Positions 16,021 through 23,685 of a stretch of DNA of 64,000 nucleotides are shown in pieces (the first letter of the stretch is position 1; every line of letters begins with the position of its first letter). The stretch covers positions 1 to 64,000 of the forward strand of contig NZ_JBHUOR010000143.1 of the NCBI RefSeq assembly GCF_042686175.1, written 5' to 3'. This DNA is from Kurthia populi (GTDB lineage Bacteria > Bacillota > Bacilli > Bacillales_A > Planococcaceae). Position numbers and translations under genes: made by a program. The notes beneath the pieces are model-generated. The model saw only the letters and a program-made list of their open reading frames with translations, was not told the origin of the DNA and did no database searches.

Positions 16021-17121
16021 TTAATCCACCCTCTCTGTTTGTACGAAACGATCACGGTGAATGACGACATCGAGTGCGCCGTCGATTTCATCTGTGCGTT
16101 TACCCATCGCTTCTTTTAATGTTTGTGCGTCGTACAGTACTTCGCCGCGTCCAATTAATTGACGTTCGCGGTATACCTCAACGACTTCTCCCGCTTCAAA
16201 TGCCCCTTGTACGATGTAAACACCTGCAGGTAATAAACTTTTCCCCTTATAAAGCAGTGCTTCTGCAGCACCCTCATCAATGTAAATACGACCTGCTGCA
16301 TCGGAAAATAAAGAAATCCATTGTTTTTTACTTGGTACAACGATAGCATGTTCTTTTTCGATATACGTACCATCGCCGTGACCTGCTAACACATCGATTA
16401 ATTTATTTTTCCCTTCACCTCGACCAATAAACACGCTAACTCCTAGGTCATACGCGGTTTTTGCGGCTTGTAGCTTCGACTGCATGCCACCTGTACCTAC
16501 CTTCGAACCTTCCGATGTCGCAAAACCAAGCAGTTCATCGGTAATTTTCGTCAAATGCTTAAAATGGATAGCATCCGGATTTTTCTTTGGATTGTCTGAA
16601 TACAAGCCGTTAATATCGGTTAAAATAATGAGCTGATCGGCATGAACTAAGCCACTTACAAGGGCAGATAGCATATCATTATCACCAAATGTTAATTCCT
16701 GTACCGATACGGTATCATTTTCATTAATAATTGGAATAATACCGCGTTCAAGTAGTTCCTCAAATGTTTCATAGGCATTTTGATAGCGGTCTTTCTTTGA
16801 AAAATCGGTACGTGTTAATAAAACTTGCGCCGGTGTGATGTTATAGTTGGCTAATACTTCTGTATACTTTTGTACGAGTAAGCCTTGCCCAACGGCAGCT
16901 GCTGCCTGCTTACCCTTTAATGTCACTGGGCGCGACGGATAGCCTAATTTTTTAAAGCCACACGCAACAGCTCCAGATGACACAAGAATCACCTCATGAC
17001 CATTTTGCTTTAATTGTGCAATGGCTGCTAGATGGTCTTGCACTTTGGCGTCATCAATCTCTCCTTTTGCATTTGTTAAACTACTACTCCCAATTTTTAC
17101 GACAATTCGTTTCTGTTCCAT
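16021..17121 (-). CDS. proB: Glutamate 5-kinase
   Basis: 366 residues from the ATG at 17121 (TGGAGTG upstream); an ATG at 17148 lies inside the leader's terminator hairpin. It phosphorylates glutamate, the first and normally feedback-controlled step of proline synthesis. The amino-acid-kinase core is visible: KIGSSSLTN at the start, VSSGAVACGFKKLGYP, INENDTVSVQELTFGDNDMLSALV, LTDINGLYSDNPKKNP, and GTGGMQSKLQAAKTA. A C-terminal PUA domain (from about residue 275, SDAAGRIYIDEGAAEAL...LLPAGVYIVQG) makes it the long, B. subtilis ProB-like form. Confidence 0.95.
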   Translation of the reverse strand: MEQKRIVVKIGSSSLTNAKGEIDDAKVQDHLAAIAQLKQNGHEVILVSSGAVACGFKKLGYPSRPVTLKGKQAAAAVGQGLLVQKYTEVLANYNITPAQVLLTRTDFSKKDRYQNAYETFEELLERGIIPIINENDTVSVQELTFGDNDMLSALVSGLVHADQLIILTDINGLYSDNPKKNPDAIHFKHLTKITDELLGFATSEGSKVGTGGMQSKLQAAKTAYDLGVSVFIGRGEGKNKLIDVLAGHGDGTYIEKEHAIVVPSKKQWISLFSDAAGRIYIDEGAAEALLYKGKSLLPAGVYIVQGAFEAGEVVEVYRERQLIGRGEVLYDAQTLKEAMGKRTDEIDGALDVVIHRDRFVQTERVD

Positions 17122-17136
17122 GCGATTCACTCCATT

Positions 17137-17400
17137 AAAATAGCCCATTTCATCCTATAGTTTAAGGACGAAATGGGCTTGTTCGCGGTACCACCTTAAT
17201 TGAATATAGTACATGACTATATTCCGCTCTTCTCATAACGCTTGAGGCTGCGCCTATGTTTGCATAGGAGCTAGAAAGTAGGTTCGATGTAGTGCTGCGT
17301 CGCTCTCTTTCAGCCGATGGAGAGCGTTCTCTACCCGTGCATGCTACATGTACTAATCTTTCTTACGCTTATATTTGTTGTCTATCATGCACTACAAAGT
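17137..17400 (-). promoter_or_regulatory. T-box leader of proBA (proline specifier)
   Basis: On the minus strand the T-box signature AAGGTGGTACCGCGAAC is followed by the terminator GCCCATTTCGTCC / GGATGAAATGGGC and a U-rich tail that ends just before proB. Stem I carries the usual specifier-loop context GAA-CCU-AC, with CCU at 17282-17280, a proline codon. Uncharged tRNA-Pro should stabilise the antiterminator and allow read-through. Confidence 0.92.
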
Positions 17401-17412
17401 CTGTTCTGTCAA
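17384..17412 (-). promoter_or_regulatory. Promoter of the proBA T-box transcript
   Basis: TTGACA (17407-17412, perfect) and CATGAT (17384-17389) are separated by 17 nt on the minus strand, directly upstream of the T-box stem I. Confidence 0.65.
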
Positions 17413-17441
17413 TATATTCTGTTAATTTGACACGAATTCGC

Positions 17442-17485
17442 AAAAAATCGAGCAATCCGCAAATAGTGTGATTGCTCGATTTTTT
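17442..17485. terminator. Bidirectional terminator
   Basis: ATCGAGCAATC / GATTGCTCGAT, a perfect 11-bp stem with 12-nt loop and A/T runs on both sides, at the end of the YtpI-like gene. Confidence 0.92.
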
Positions 17486-17702
17486 AATGAGGCTTAACTG
17501 TACGTGATGTCGCAAATGCCACAAGGGCCATGCCTAAAAATAATAGTGATTTTCCGACATAGCTGTAGTTCAATGCACCATATACGGCGCATACACCCCC
17601 AAGCACCATGAGTACAATGCTTGGTCCACTTACTACCGCAAAGGATTTCCGTTTCGCTCGAAAGCGCATCGTCAGTTTTAATGCGATAAATCCGACAAGC
17701 AT
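17484..17702 (-). CDS. Small membrane protein, YtpI-like, with an apparent frameshift at its start
   Basis: The intact frame gives 72 residues beginning MLVGFIALKLTMRFRAKRKSF, with three hydrophobic segments. Its ATG has no ribosome site. Upstream in the same frame it reads FYGPFFIG without a start until a stop, while a GGAGG-preceded ATG at 17730 reads only MI before entering the wrong frame. Adding one T to the TTTT run at 17723-17726 joins them into a natural 82-residue protein with a complete first membrane helix. Overall pattern (helix, basic turn FRAKRKSF, two helices) recalls the B. subtilis YtpI family, a weak match. Confidence 0.5.
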   Translation of the reverse strand: MLVGFIALKLTMRFRAKRKSFAVVSGPSIVLMVLGGVCAVYGALNYSYVGKSLLFLGMALVAFATSRTVKPH

Positions 17703-17839
17703 GCCGATAAAAAATGGGCCATAAAATCATATCGAACACCTCCATTAGCGCTTCATATATGGTTTATTCCCTTTATTACCGGCGATTGAACGATACTTCT
17801 AGTTGATTTTAACGAATGAAAATTCACATACCTTACTAC

Positions 17840-18658
17840 CTAGTCCTCGTACATCTCACCAAAATACATGCTTTCAAAGTCATTTAAATCATCATTATCC
17901 GTTGTTTCTTTCGTCTCTTCTAACTGTGCTTGCTGTGCAGCAATAAATGCATGTGGGTCGACATAAGGTGATGCCTGTTGCTGTGGTGGCATCACTGGTG
18001 GCTGAATCGCTTGTTCTGGTGCGAGCAGTGGCGTCTCTACTAGTGGTCGTTCCTCTTTTTGTGCGATGACAGGCTCTGTCGCTGCTGCTACTACAATTTT
18101 CGGCTTTACTGTCGTGCGCTTTGGTTCTTCAATCAGTGGCACATTGTCAGACTGCGCTAATTCGTCATCATTTAAACGTATGACGGATTCAAGCCAGCCA
18201 TCAAAGCTTCCTGGATGGTCAATCATTTGACGGGCCTGCTCAAAAACCGCTTCTTGCACTGCCATGTCATGTAATGCCGCGAGTGATTTGTAGGCATTTA
18301 ATTTATGTGCCATCATCGTATAGTAGGCACTATCTTCTCGTTGACCGGCTTGTTCATACAATGCTGCGAGTTGTAAATAGGCTTCGGCTGTCGGCTCCAT
18401 TTGAAAAGACTCCAAATAACGCGTAATCGCCGCGTCCTTTTTTTGTTGCGCAAAAAGAGCTTGTGCCTCGATTTGACGTGCCTCGGCTGTCGGAATGACT
18501 GCAGCCATACGCTGCGCCTTTTGTGGCTCATCTAGTATGGTATAAATTTCCGCGAGCTTCATTGTCATCTGCTGTTTTGCCTCGCTTGATAAGCTGTCGA
18601 ACGCTTGACTATAATCCTGTGCGATACTGTCGACTAAAAATTGTTTGAATTCATTCAT
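17840..18658 (-). CDS. TPR-repeat protein with a proline/glutamine-rich tail
   Basis: 272 residues. The first 150 are helical with recognisable tetratricopeptide-like pairs (KLAEIYTILDEPQKAQRMA; AITRYLESFQMEPTAEAYLQLAALYEQAGQREDSAYYTMMAHKL). The C-terminal 110 are low-complexity, rich in Pro, Gln, Glu and Thr (PPVMPPQQQ), ending in the acidic DDLNDFESMYFGEMYED. No signal peptide. Such proteins usually act as adaptors in the cytoplasm, and the partner is unknown. AAGGAG lies 9 nt before the ATG. A neighbour upstream is the YitT protein, separated by a terminator. Confidence 0.75.
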   Translation of the reverse strand: MNEFKQFLVDSIAQDYSQAFDSLSSEAKQQMTMKLAEIYTILDEPQKAQRMAAVIPTAEARQIEAQALFAQQKKDAAITRYLESFQMEPTAEAYLQLAALYEQAGQREDSAYYTMMAHKLNAYKSLAALHDMAVQEAVFEQARQMIDHPGSFDGWLESVIRLNDDELAQSDNVPLIEEPKRTTVKPKIVVAAATEPVIAQKEERPLVETPLLAPEQAIQPPVMPPQQQASPYVDPHAFIAAQQAQLEETKETTDNDDLNDFESMYFGEMYED

Positions 18659-18705
18659 CTAAAAAAACTCCTTACGCTTTAAGTATGTTTAGTATACCAA
18701 ATATC

Positions 18706-18737
18706 TAAAAAAGGAACCGTGCAACTGCACGATTCCC
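18706..18737 (-). terminator. Terminator after the YitT gene
   Basis: GGAAtCGTGCA / TGCACGgTTCC with a 2-nt apex, then a U-run on the minus strand, 5 nt past the stop. Confidence 0.88.
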
Positions 18738-18742
18738 TCGTA

Positions 18743-19561
18743 TTAGCCTCGGTCAAAATTACCTGCCACTTCAACCGTTTGTGTAATGTTCATAAATGCT
18801 TGTGGATCGACTTGTTTGACAATTTCTTTCACTTCATTTAATTGATAACGTGTAATAACCGTCATTAAAATGTCGCGTTTTTCGCCCGTGTAGCCACCCT
18901 TACCTTCTGTCATCGTAATACCACGATACAATCCTGAAAGCAGTGCATCTTTTGTTTCTTCCCCTTTGGCGGTAATAATCGTCACCGTTAGCTTAATATG
19001 ATTCGTGTGAATTAAGTCGATTACCTTACCTGTCGCATAAATGCTGACAAGTGTATTTAATGCCGCATCCCAACCAAATACAAAGCCAGATGCAATGACA
19101 ACAACTGCATTTAAACCAGAAATAATCGTTCCAAGTGGGAAATTACTACGCTTGCTAAGAAGCATCGCAATAATATCAAAGCCACCTGATGACCCCGATG
19201 CCTTAAAGACAATCGCAATCCCAAGCCCCGCAATCACCCCGCCAAAAATACCCGCTAAAATGGAGTCCTCTGTAAAGCCAACGACTGGAATAACCGATAA
19301 ACTTACTGAAATGGTCACAACTGATAAAATCGTATACGTAATAAATTTCTTACCTAATTTCCAGACGCCTAAAATCAATAATGGTAAATTTAATAAAAAG
19401 TTAAGTACTCCGGTATCAAATGGTGTAATAATCCCAAGCATCATCGCAATCCCGCTTAAACCACTACTTAAAATTTCATGTGGAATTAATAAAAAATTGT
19501 AAGCTAGTGCAATAATAATCGAGCCAATTAAAATCATGCTAATGTCGCGTACATGATGCAT
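18743..19561 (-). CDS. YitT family membrane protein (DUF161 + DUF2179)
   Basis: 272 residues from the ATG at 19561, which has AAGGGG upstream. Five N-terminal membrane helices (SMILIGSIIIALAYNFLLIP..., then GLSGIAMMLG, and the GSSGGFDIIAMLLSKRSNFPLGTII motif) form the YitT/DUF161 domain. The C-terminal cytoplasmic 85 residues (TVTIITAKGEETKDALLSGLYRGITMTEGKGGYTGEKRDILMTVITRYQLNEVKEIVKQVDPQAFMNITQ in outline) form DUF2179, a ferredoxin-like regulatory domain. Widespread in Bacillales as YitT/YqfU/YvjA. Substrate unknown. Apparently monocistronic. Confidence 0.88.
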   Translation of the reverse strand: MHHVRDISMILIGSIIIALAYNFLLIPHEILSSGLSGIAMMLGIITPFDTGVLNFLLNLPLLILGVWKLGKKFITYTILSVVTISVSLSVIPVVGFTEDSILAGIFGGVIAGLGIAIVFKASGSSGGFDIIAMLLSKRSNFPLGTIISGLNAVVVIASGFVFGWDAALNTLVSIYATGKVIDLIHTNHIKLTVTIITAKGEETKDALLSGLYRGITMTEGKGGYTGEKRDILMTVITRYQLNEVKEIVKQVDPQAFMNITQTVEVAGNFDRG

Positions 19562-19660
19562 TTCTCTATCCCCTTTTACGTTCAAATGCTTTAATCAACG
19601 TAATTATAGTGCAAAATATCGCGAAATAACTGTTAAAAGTTTTTTCTGAAAATAGCTGTT

Positions 19661-20641
19661 CTATGCGTGTTTTTCTGTACTGGACAACTGTTTTCTACCA
19701 ATGTAAAAAGCGATGAAAAATGCGGGAATTGTAAAGACAATCATGCCGAGGAAAGCCGCCTGCATCGACATTGTGTACAAGTACGTCGCAAAAAAGGTCA
19801 TGAGCGCGGTCGCAAAACTTTGTGCAAATGTCGCATACAGTCCTTGTGCACTCGGTAAATAATTCGTTGGTACATTCGCGGTAATAAAGCGCATAAACGC
19901 ATAATGTGCAAGCGCAAACGATAAACTATGGAACAGCTGACTAACGATAAACAGCTCGACGTTTGGGAAGAAATAAATGATGCACCAGCGCGCAGTTGAA
20001 CCTGCCGCCGCAAGTGCAAACATCATGCCAGGCGTCCATTTTTTAAACAATCGATCGGCGTATGTGAACAGCATAATTTCAAATAACACCGACACATTAA
20101 TAATCATACCGATGTAATACTTCGACACGCCAAGCTCCTGTAAATATAAATAGCCATAGTTGTAATAGGCAGCATGTGCACCTTGTAGTAAAATCGCCAG
20201 CAGTAAAATAAGCGGGAAATGGCGCACTTGAAATAATTTTTTAAAGGATGGGCGTTCTGCGGTCGCTGCGGGTGCTAATCGTACACTATCCGGCGCCTTC
20301 GTCCATGTCAGCGCAGTAAAAATTGCCAAAATGACAATCATGCCACCGAGGAATAATTGGTCCCCAAATGCACCTGATAGCATACTAATAATGAGTACCA
20401 TACAAATAAAGCCGATGGAGCCAAATGAGCGCGCCTTCGCATAGCGTAGCTGACTATGCTGCGTGAGTGAGCCAGCCGTCGCATCAAGCGCAGGCATTAG
20501 CATTGGGAAAAAGAAATTAAATAAAGCGGTAATTATAAGCAGCGGCATATAGCCCTGTGCTGGGATATAGCTACAAGCAAGCAAAAAGGCCGCCGCACTG
20601 ACCCACTGTAAGACACGTAAATCACTCGCGGTTTTTTTCAT
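19661..20641 (-). CDS. MFS transporter, C-terminal ten helices (split gene)
   Basis: 326 residues starting KKTASDLRVLQWVSAAAFLLACSYIP, which is what MFS proteins show from TM3 onward. The segment FFPMLMPALDATAG...YAKARSFGSIGF and the C-terminal half resemble the nucleoside:H+ symporter/HcaT/YwbF branch. The first two helices are in another frame (20638-20814), and the two frames overlap by 4 nt (ATGA). Either this is a pseudogene from a small indel near the poly-A at 20633-20639, or two polypeptides made by coupled translation. The first explanation is more likely because a separate TM1-2 subunit is not known in the family. Confidence 0.72.
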   Translation of the reverse strand: MKKTASDLRVLQWVSAAAFLLACSYIPAQGYMPLLIITALFNFFFPMLMPALDATAGSLTQHSQLRYAKARSFGSIGFICMVLIISMLSGAFGDQLFLGGMIVILAIFTALTWTKAPDSVRLAPAATAERPSFKKLFQVRHFPLILLLAILLQGAHAAYYNYGYLYLQELGVSKYYIGMIINVSVLFEIMLFTYADRLFKKWTPGMMFALAAAGSTARWCIIYFFPNVELFIVSQLFHSLSFALAHYAFMRFITANVPTNYLPSAQGLYATFAQSFATALMTFFATYLYTMSMQAAFLGMIVFTIPAFFIAFYIGRKQLSSTEKHA

Positions 20642-20814
20642 AGCGTAATCGTCGATAACCCGCGCATAAGTAAGCCGATGCTCATAATGACGCTTGCCTG
20701 CTCAATCGAGAGGTTTTTGCCATCAACTAAATAGCCCGTCCAATACGGTAAAAAGATGCCCCAGCCCATAAAAAATAAGAAAAAACGGACGGACATCCAG
20801 CGTTGTACGTTCAT
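20638..20814 (-). CDS. MFS transporter, N-terminal two helices (split gene)
   Basis: 58 residues from the ATG at 20814 (AAGGAGTG upstream). The sequence MNVQRWMSVRFFLFFMGWGI, then PYWTGYLVDGKNLS and EQASVIMSIGLLMRGLSTITL is a normal start of an HcaT/YwbF-type MFS protein, covering TM1 and TM2 up to the conserved loop, and then ends in TGA. The rest of the transporter continues at 20641 in another frame. It is divergent from the YeiL-like regulator gene, with 79 nt between the starts. Confidence 0.65.
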   Translation of the reverse strand: MNVQRWMSVRFFLFFMGWGIFLPYWTGYLVDGKNLSIEQASVIMSIGLLMRGLSTITL

Positions 20815-20857
20815 GTCATTCACTCCTTCTTCGCATCGTATCATGAAAACTTTTTAG

Positions 20858-20875
20858 TATAATAGGAGATATCTC
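20858..20875. promoter_or_regulatory. -10 element and 10-bp palindrome between divergent genes
   Basis: A perfect TATAAT (20858-20863, plus strand) is followed by the palindrome GAGATATCTC (20866-20875), just upstream of the YeiL-like regulator gene. I see no good -35. The palindrome is a candidate operator only. Confidence 0.35.
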
Positions 20876-20893
20876 ATATTTTGGAGGCATTTG

Positions 20894-21577
20894 ATGAAAA
20901 AAATAATGACTGAAACGAGACAACACTTCGTTAAAGAGGCCGCACTGCAAGCGATTTTCCCAAAGGGCATTGAACAATTTGCAGAGATTCATGACTTTGA
21001 AGCCGGTGAATTTATTAATGTCGAGGGCGATGAGCCAGCGTATTTGTATTATATTTTATCCGGTAAAGTGAAAGTTTATTTTACCCAATCCAACGGCAAA
21101 GTCGCGCTATTGCATTTCCTCGGCACGCATTCTTTTATCGGTGATATGGAGTTGCTTGAGGCACGGTATTATTCAAAGGGCATTCAAGCATCTCAAAAAA
21201 CACGCTGCCTCGCATTCCCGACCGTGCATGTACGTGAGCTTTTATTAAATGATGTCACCTTTTTACGTCATTTAGCGTTGTATATGAGTAAAAAAATCAT
21301 GCATAACTCCGCCAAAATGTCGCAAAGTTTAGCCTATCCGCTTGAAAATCGTTTGGCTGAATTTATTTTGATGTCTGAAAATAATGGCATTTATAAAGAA
21401 AAACATACCGAAGCCGCAGAATTTTTAGGCGTTTCGTATCGTCATTTATTGCATGTTTTAGCGCAGTTTGTAGAGCGCGGTCTTCTCCAAAAAGACGGAA
21501 GATGCTATATATTACGCGAGAAATCGATTCTAGAAGAAATGGCGACATCTATATTCGCTACGGCGATTCACGACTGA
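20894..21577 (+). CDS. Crp/Fnr family regulator, YeiL-like
   Basis: 227 residues from the ATG at 20894 (GGAGG 6 nt upstream; the preceding TTG is less likely). The N-terminal cyclic-nucleotide-binding-type barrel is clear (YLYYILSGKVKVYFTQSNGKVALLHFLGTHSFIGDMELL). A long dimerisation helix follows and then a winged helix-turn-helix (EAAEFLGVSYRHLLHVLAQFVERGLLQKDG). The layout fits YeiL, a stationary-phase/nitrogen-starvation regulator in E. coli. I see no four-cysteine Fe-S cluster motif of Fnr. It is divergent from a nucleoside-type MFS transporter, a possible target. Confidence 0.82.
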   Translation: MKKIMTETRQHFVKEAALQAIFPKGIEQFAEIHDFEAGEFINVEGDEPAYLYYILSGKVKVYFTQSNGKVALLHFLGTHSFIGDMELLEARYYSKGIQASQKTRCLAFPTVHVRELLLNDVTFLRHLALYMSKKIMHNSAKMSQSLAYPLENRLAEFILMSENNGIYKEKHTEAAEFLGVSYRHLLHVLAQFVERGLLQKDGRCYILREKSILEEMATSIFATAIHD

Positions 21578-21701
21578 TTCATTCGCAAAATATTTCCTAT
21601 GCGCTTTTTTGCTATTTTGTGATAATATTTTCGGCATTCACCCATTTAATTCATTTAATTTTAAAAATTGTCTGAAAATAGATGTCTGTGATATATTGTG
21701 T

Positions 21702-21725
21702 TCACTATTTGTTTAGTGATACAAT
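21702..21725 (+). promoter_or_regulatory. Promoter with an embedded inverted repeat, aminotransferase gene
   Basis: The inverted repeat TCACTA-tttgtt-TAGTGA (21702-21707, 21714-21719) directly abuts a -10 hexamer TACAAT (21720-21725). A weak -35 (TTGTGT) lies 18 nt upstream of that hexamer. A protein bound to the repeat would cover the promoter spacer. Confidence 0.45.
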
Positions 21726-21769
21726 TTAGAAAATTATAAAAAATTATTTAAGTAAAGGAAGTTAGGCAT

Positions 21770-22945
21770 ATGGAATTTTCTCAACGAATCTTAGACACCC
21801 CTTCATCATTTATTCGTAATATTTTAAAAGTAACAGATTCACCAAATGTTATCTCTTTTGCGGGTGGACTACCAAATCCAATCTCATTCCCGGTTGAAAA
21901 ACTACGTGAATCTGTCAACCGCGCCATCGATGAAGACGGTAGTAAGCTTTTCCAATACTCAACAACAACAGGCTATGCACCACTTCGTCAATACATTGCA
22001 GACAAGTACAATCATAACTTCGACTTAGGCATTACAGCGGATGATATTATTATTACAACCGGCTCACAGCAAGCACTGACATTACTTGGTCAAGTTTTAG
22101 TGAATGAGGGCGATGGCATTATTATCGAAGAGCCAGGCTATCTCGGTGCGATTCAAGCCTTTATGCTTGCGCAGCCAACTTTCTACCCTGTGACACTTGA
22201 GCAGGATGGTTTAAACCTTGATGAATTAAAAGAAGCGCTTGAAAAACCAAATGCAAAATTCATTTACACTGTACCAAATTTCCAAAACCCAACCGGTTTA
22301 ACGTATACACAAGAAAAACGTGACGCGGTGTATGACATTTTAAAAGATTACCCAGATATCGTATTAATCGAGGATGATCCATACGGCGAGCTACGCTTTG
22401 AAGGCACAGCACTACCATATATTGGTGGTGGACGCCTTCCAAATAGCGTTATTTTAGGCTCATTCTCAAAAACAGTCGCACCGGGTATGCGTATCGGCTT
22501 TATCATTTCAAAAAACAAAGAATTAATGACACATGTCGAAACAGCGAAGCAAGCGGCTGATTTACACACTAATATTTTCTCGCAATATGTGCTGCATGAT
22601 TATTTAACACATAATGAATATAAAGAGCATGTTGAGAAAATCATTGATTTATACGGTAAACAAGCAAACGCGATGCTTGACGCACTTGAAAAATACATGC
22701 CAGAAGGTGTGACATGGACAAAACCTGAGGGCGGGATGTTTATTTGGGCGACATTACCGGATAATAAATCTGCACTTGATATGTTTTCAAAAGCAATGGA
22801 AGCGGATATTGCCTTCGTACCGGGTGACCCCTTCTACACAGGCTCACAACATGTGCCAACCCTGCGCCTAAACTATACGGCCTCGACACCAGAAGTTATT
22901 GATGAGGGCATCAAACGTTTAGCAGAACTTTTCAAAAAATATTAA
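21770..22945 (+). CDS. PLP-dependent class I aminotransferase (2-aminoadipate aminotransferase/LysN-like)
   Basis: 391 residues, fold type I. The N-terminus NVISFAGGLPNPISFP and YSTTTGYAPLRQYIADKY are typical of the LysN/KAT II/MocR-domain branch. TGSQQALTLLGQVLVNEGD, YTVPNFQNPTGLTYT (Asn contacting PLP), IEDDPYGELRF, and GSFSKTVAPGMRIGF (PLP lysine) follow in order, and the C-terminal Arg is in PTLRLNYTA. Members transfer amino groups between 2-oxoglutarate and aromatic, branched or 2-aminoadipate substrates; the exact one is not predictable. AAAGGAAG precedes the ATG. Monocistronic, ended by repeat copy B. Confidence 0.85.
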   Translation: MEFSQRILDTPSSFIRNILKVTDSPNVISFAGGLPNPISFPVEKLRESVNRAIDEDGSKLFQYSTTTGYAPLRQYIADKYNHNFDLGITADDIIITTGSQQALTLLGQVLVNEGDGIIIEEPGYLGAIQAFMLAQPTFYPVTLEQDGLNLDELKEALEKPNAKFIYTVPNFQNPTGLTYTQEKRDAVYDILKDYPDIVLIEDDPYGELRFEGTALPYIGGGRLPNSVILGSFSKTVAPGMRIGFIISKNKELMTHVETAKQAADLHTNIFSQYVLHDYLTHNEYKEHVEKIIDLYGKQANAMLDALEKYMPEGVTWTKPEGGMFIWATLPDNKSALDMFSKAMEADIAFVPGDPFYTGSQHVPTLRLNYTASTPEVIDEGIKRLAELFKKY

Positions 22946-22947
22946 CG

Positions 22948-23084
22948 AAAAAGAGGCTTTGACATACGTCTAAAAATAACCTCTCTTATGAGCATAAGAA
23001 AAACCGGAATCGTGCTGTAGCACGGTTCCGGTTTTTCGTTGTGAACGCTAAAAGGAAAATGACGTGTTTCGTCTAGTCTTTTTT
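22948..23084 (-). repeat. Intergenic repeat family, copy B
   Basis: Inverted relative to copies A and C. It fills the whole space between the stops of the aminotransferase (22945) and the nudix gene (23083-23085). The central hairpin (AAAACCGGAAtCGTGC / GCACGgTTCCGGTTTT) is intact. The outer arm is less well preserved (AAGAGGCTTTGACATACG on one side, GACGTGTTTCGTCTAGTC on the other). It can serve as a bidirectional terminator. Confidence 0.82.
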
Positions 23085-23682
23085 ATGGTGTTTTTATGAG
23101 TGCCTCAACAATCGCCTCATAATAACTTTGCGGATGTGGCACGAGCTGGGCACGTGTCGTTGTCTCGACTTCCCCGCTTTGAACATCACACAATGATATA
23201 GTTGGTGCATCTCCGTAAATCAATGCCGCAAAATCGGCTAGCCGACACGTTAAAAGAGCTGCTACCTCCTCTTGTTGCAACGTGAACGTTTGAGGTGTCG
23301 TCACCTTATAGACGTAACAACGCGCCCATTCGCGGTCTGAAATCGCTGGTGTTAGCACGATATTTTGTAATGTGCCAATGGACTGTAGCTCAGAAAACTT
23401 CACGTCAATCCCTAATTCCTCCGCCACTTCACGAATGCCATCTTCTGGCGTTTCCGTTGCGAGTAAATGCCCCGCTGCCGTAATATCGTAGCGCAGTGCA
23501 TAATCCTTTTTATTGGCGCTTCGCAGCTGCAAATAAACGAAGCGCTCGCCTTCCCTCTCTTCAATCAACCAACAATGAAACGTTTCATGCCATAAACCAG
23601 ACGCATGAATATGGTCGCGTGTGGCGATACCTACTCGCTGATCGTGCTCATTAAAAACTGCTAACTCCTCGATGATGCTCAT
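23083..23682 (-). CDS. Nudix hydrolase
   Basis: 199 residues. The Nudix box runs GHLLATETPEDGIREVAEELGI with the metal-binding REVAEEL core. Upstream, SGLWHETFHCWLIEE and ERFVYLQLRSANKKDY resemble the IPP-isomerase-like/YfcD-type nudix subgroup. Nudix proteins hydrolyse nucleoside diphosphates linked to another group; the substrate here is unknown. It starts 3 nt after the topB stop and is probably cotranscribed with maf and topB. The C-terminal 60 residues beyond the Nudix fold include VEALIK-type helices without further motifs. Confidence 0.85.
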   Translation of the reverse strand: MSIIEELAVFNEHDQRVGIATRDHIHASGLWHETFHCWLIEEREGERFVYLQLRSANKKDYALRYDITAAGHLLATETPEDGIREVAEELGIDVKFSELQSIGTLQNIVLTPAISDREWARCYVYKVTTPQTFTLQQEEVAALLTCRLADFAALIYGDAPTISLCDVQSGEVETTTRAQLVPHPQSYYEAIVEALIKTP

Positions 23683-23685
23683 CTC

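Noticed and set aside
17494..17745. 83-codon frame across the small membrane protein gene
   Set aside because: After its first residues it is out of frame with the hydrophobic protein; Cys/Arg/His-rich composition marks it as the frameshifted reading.
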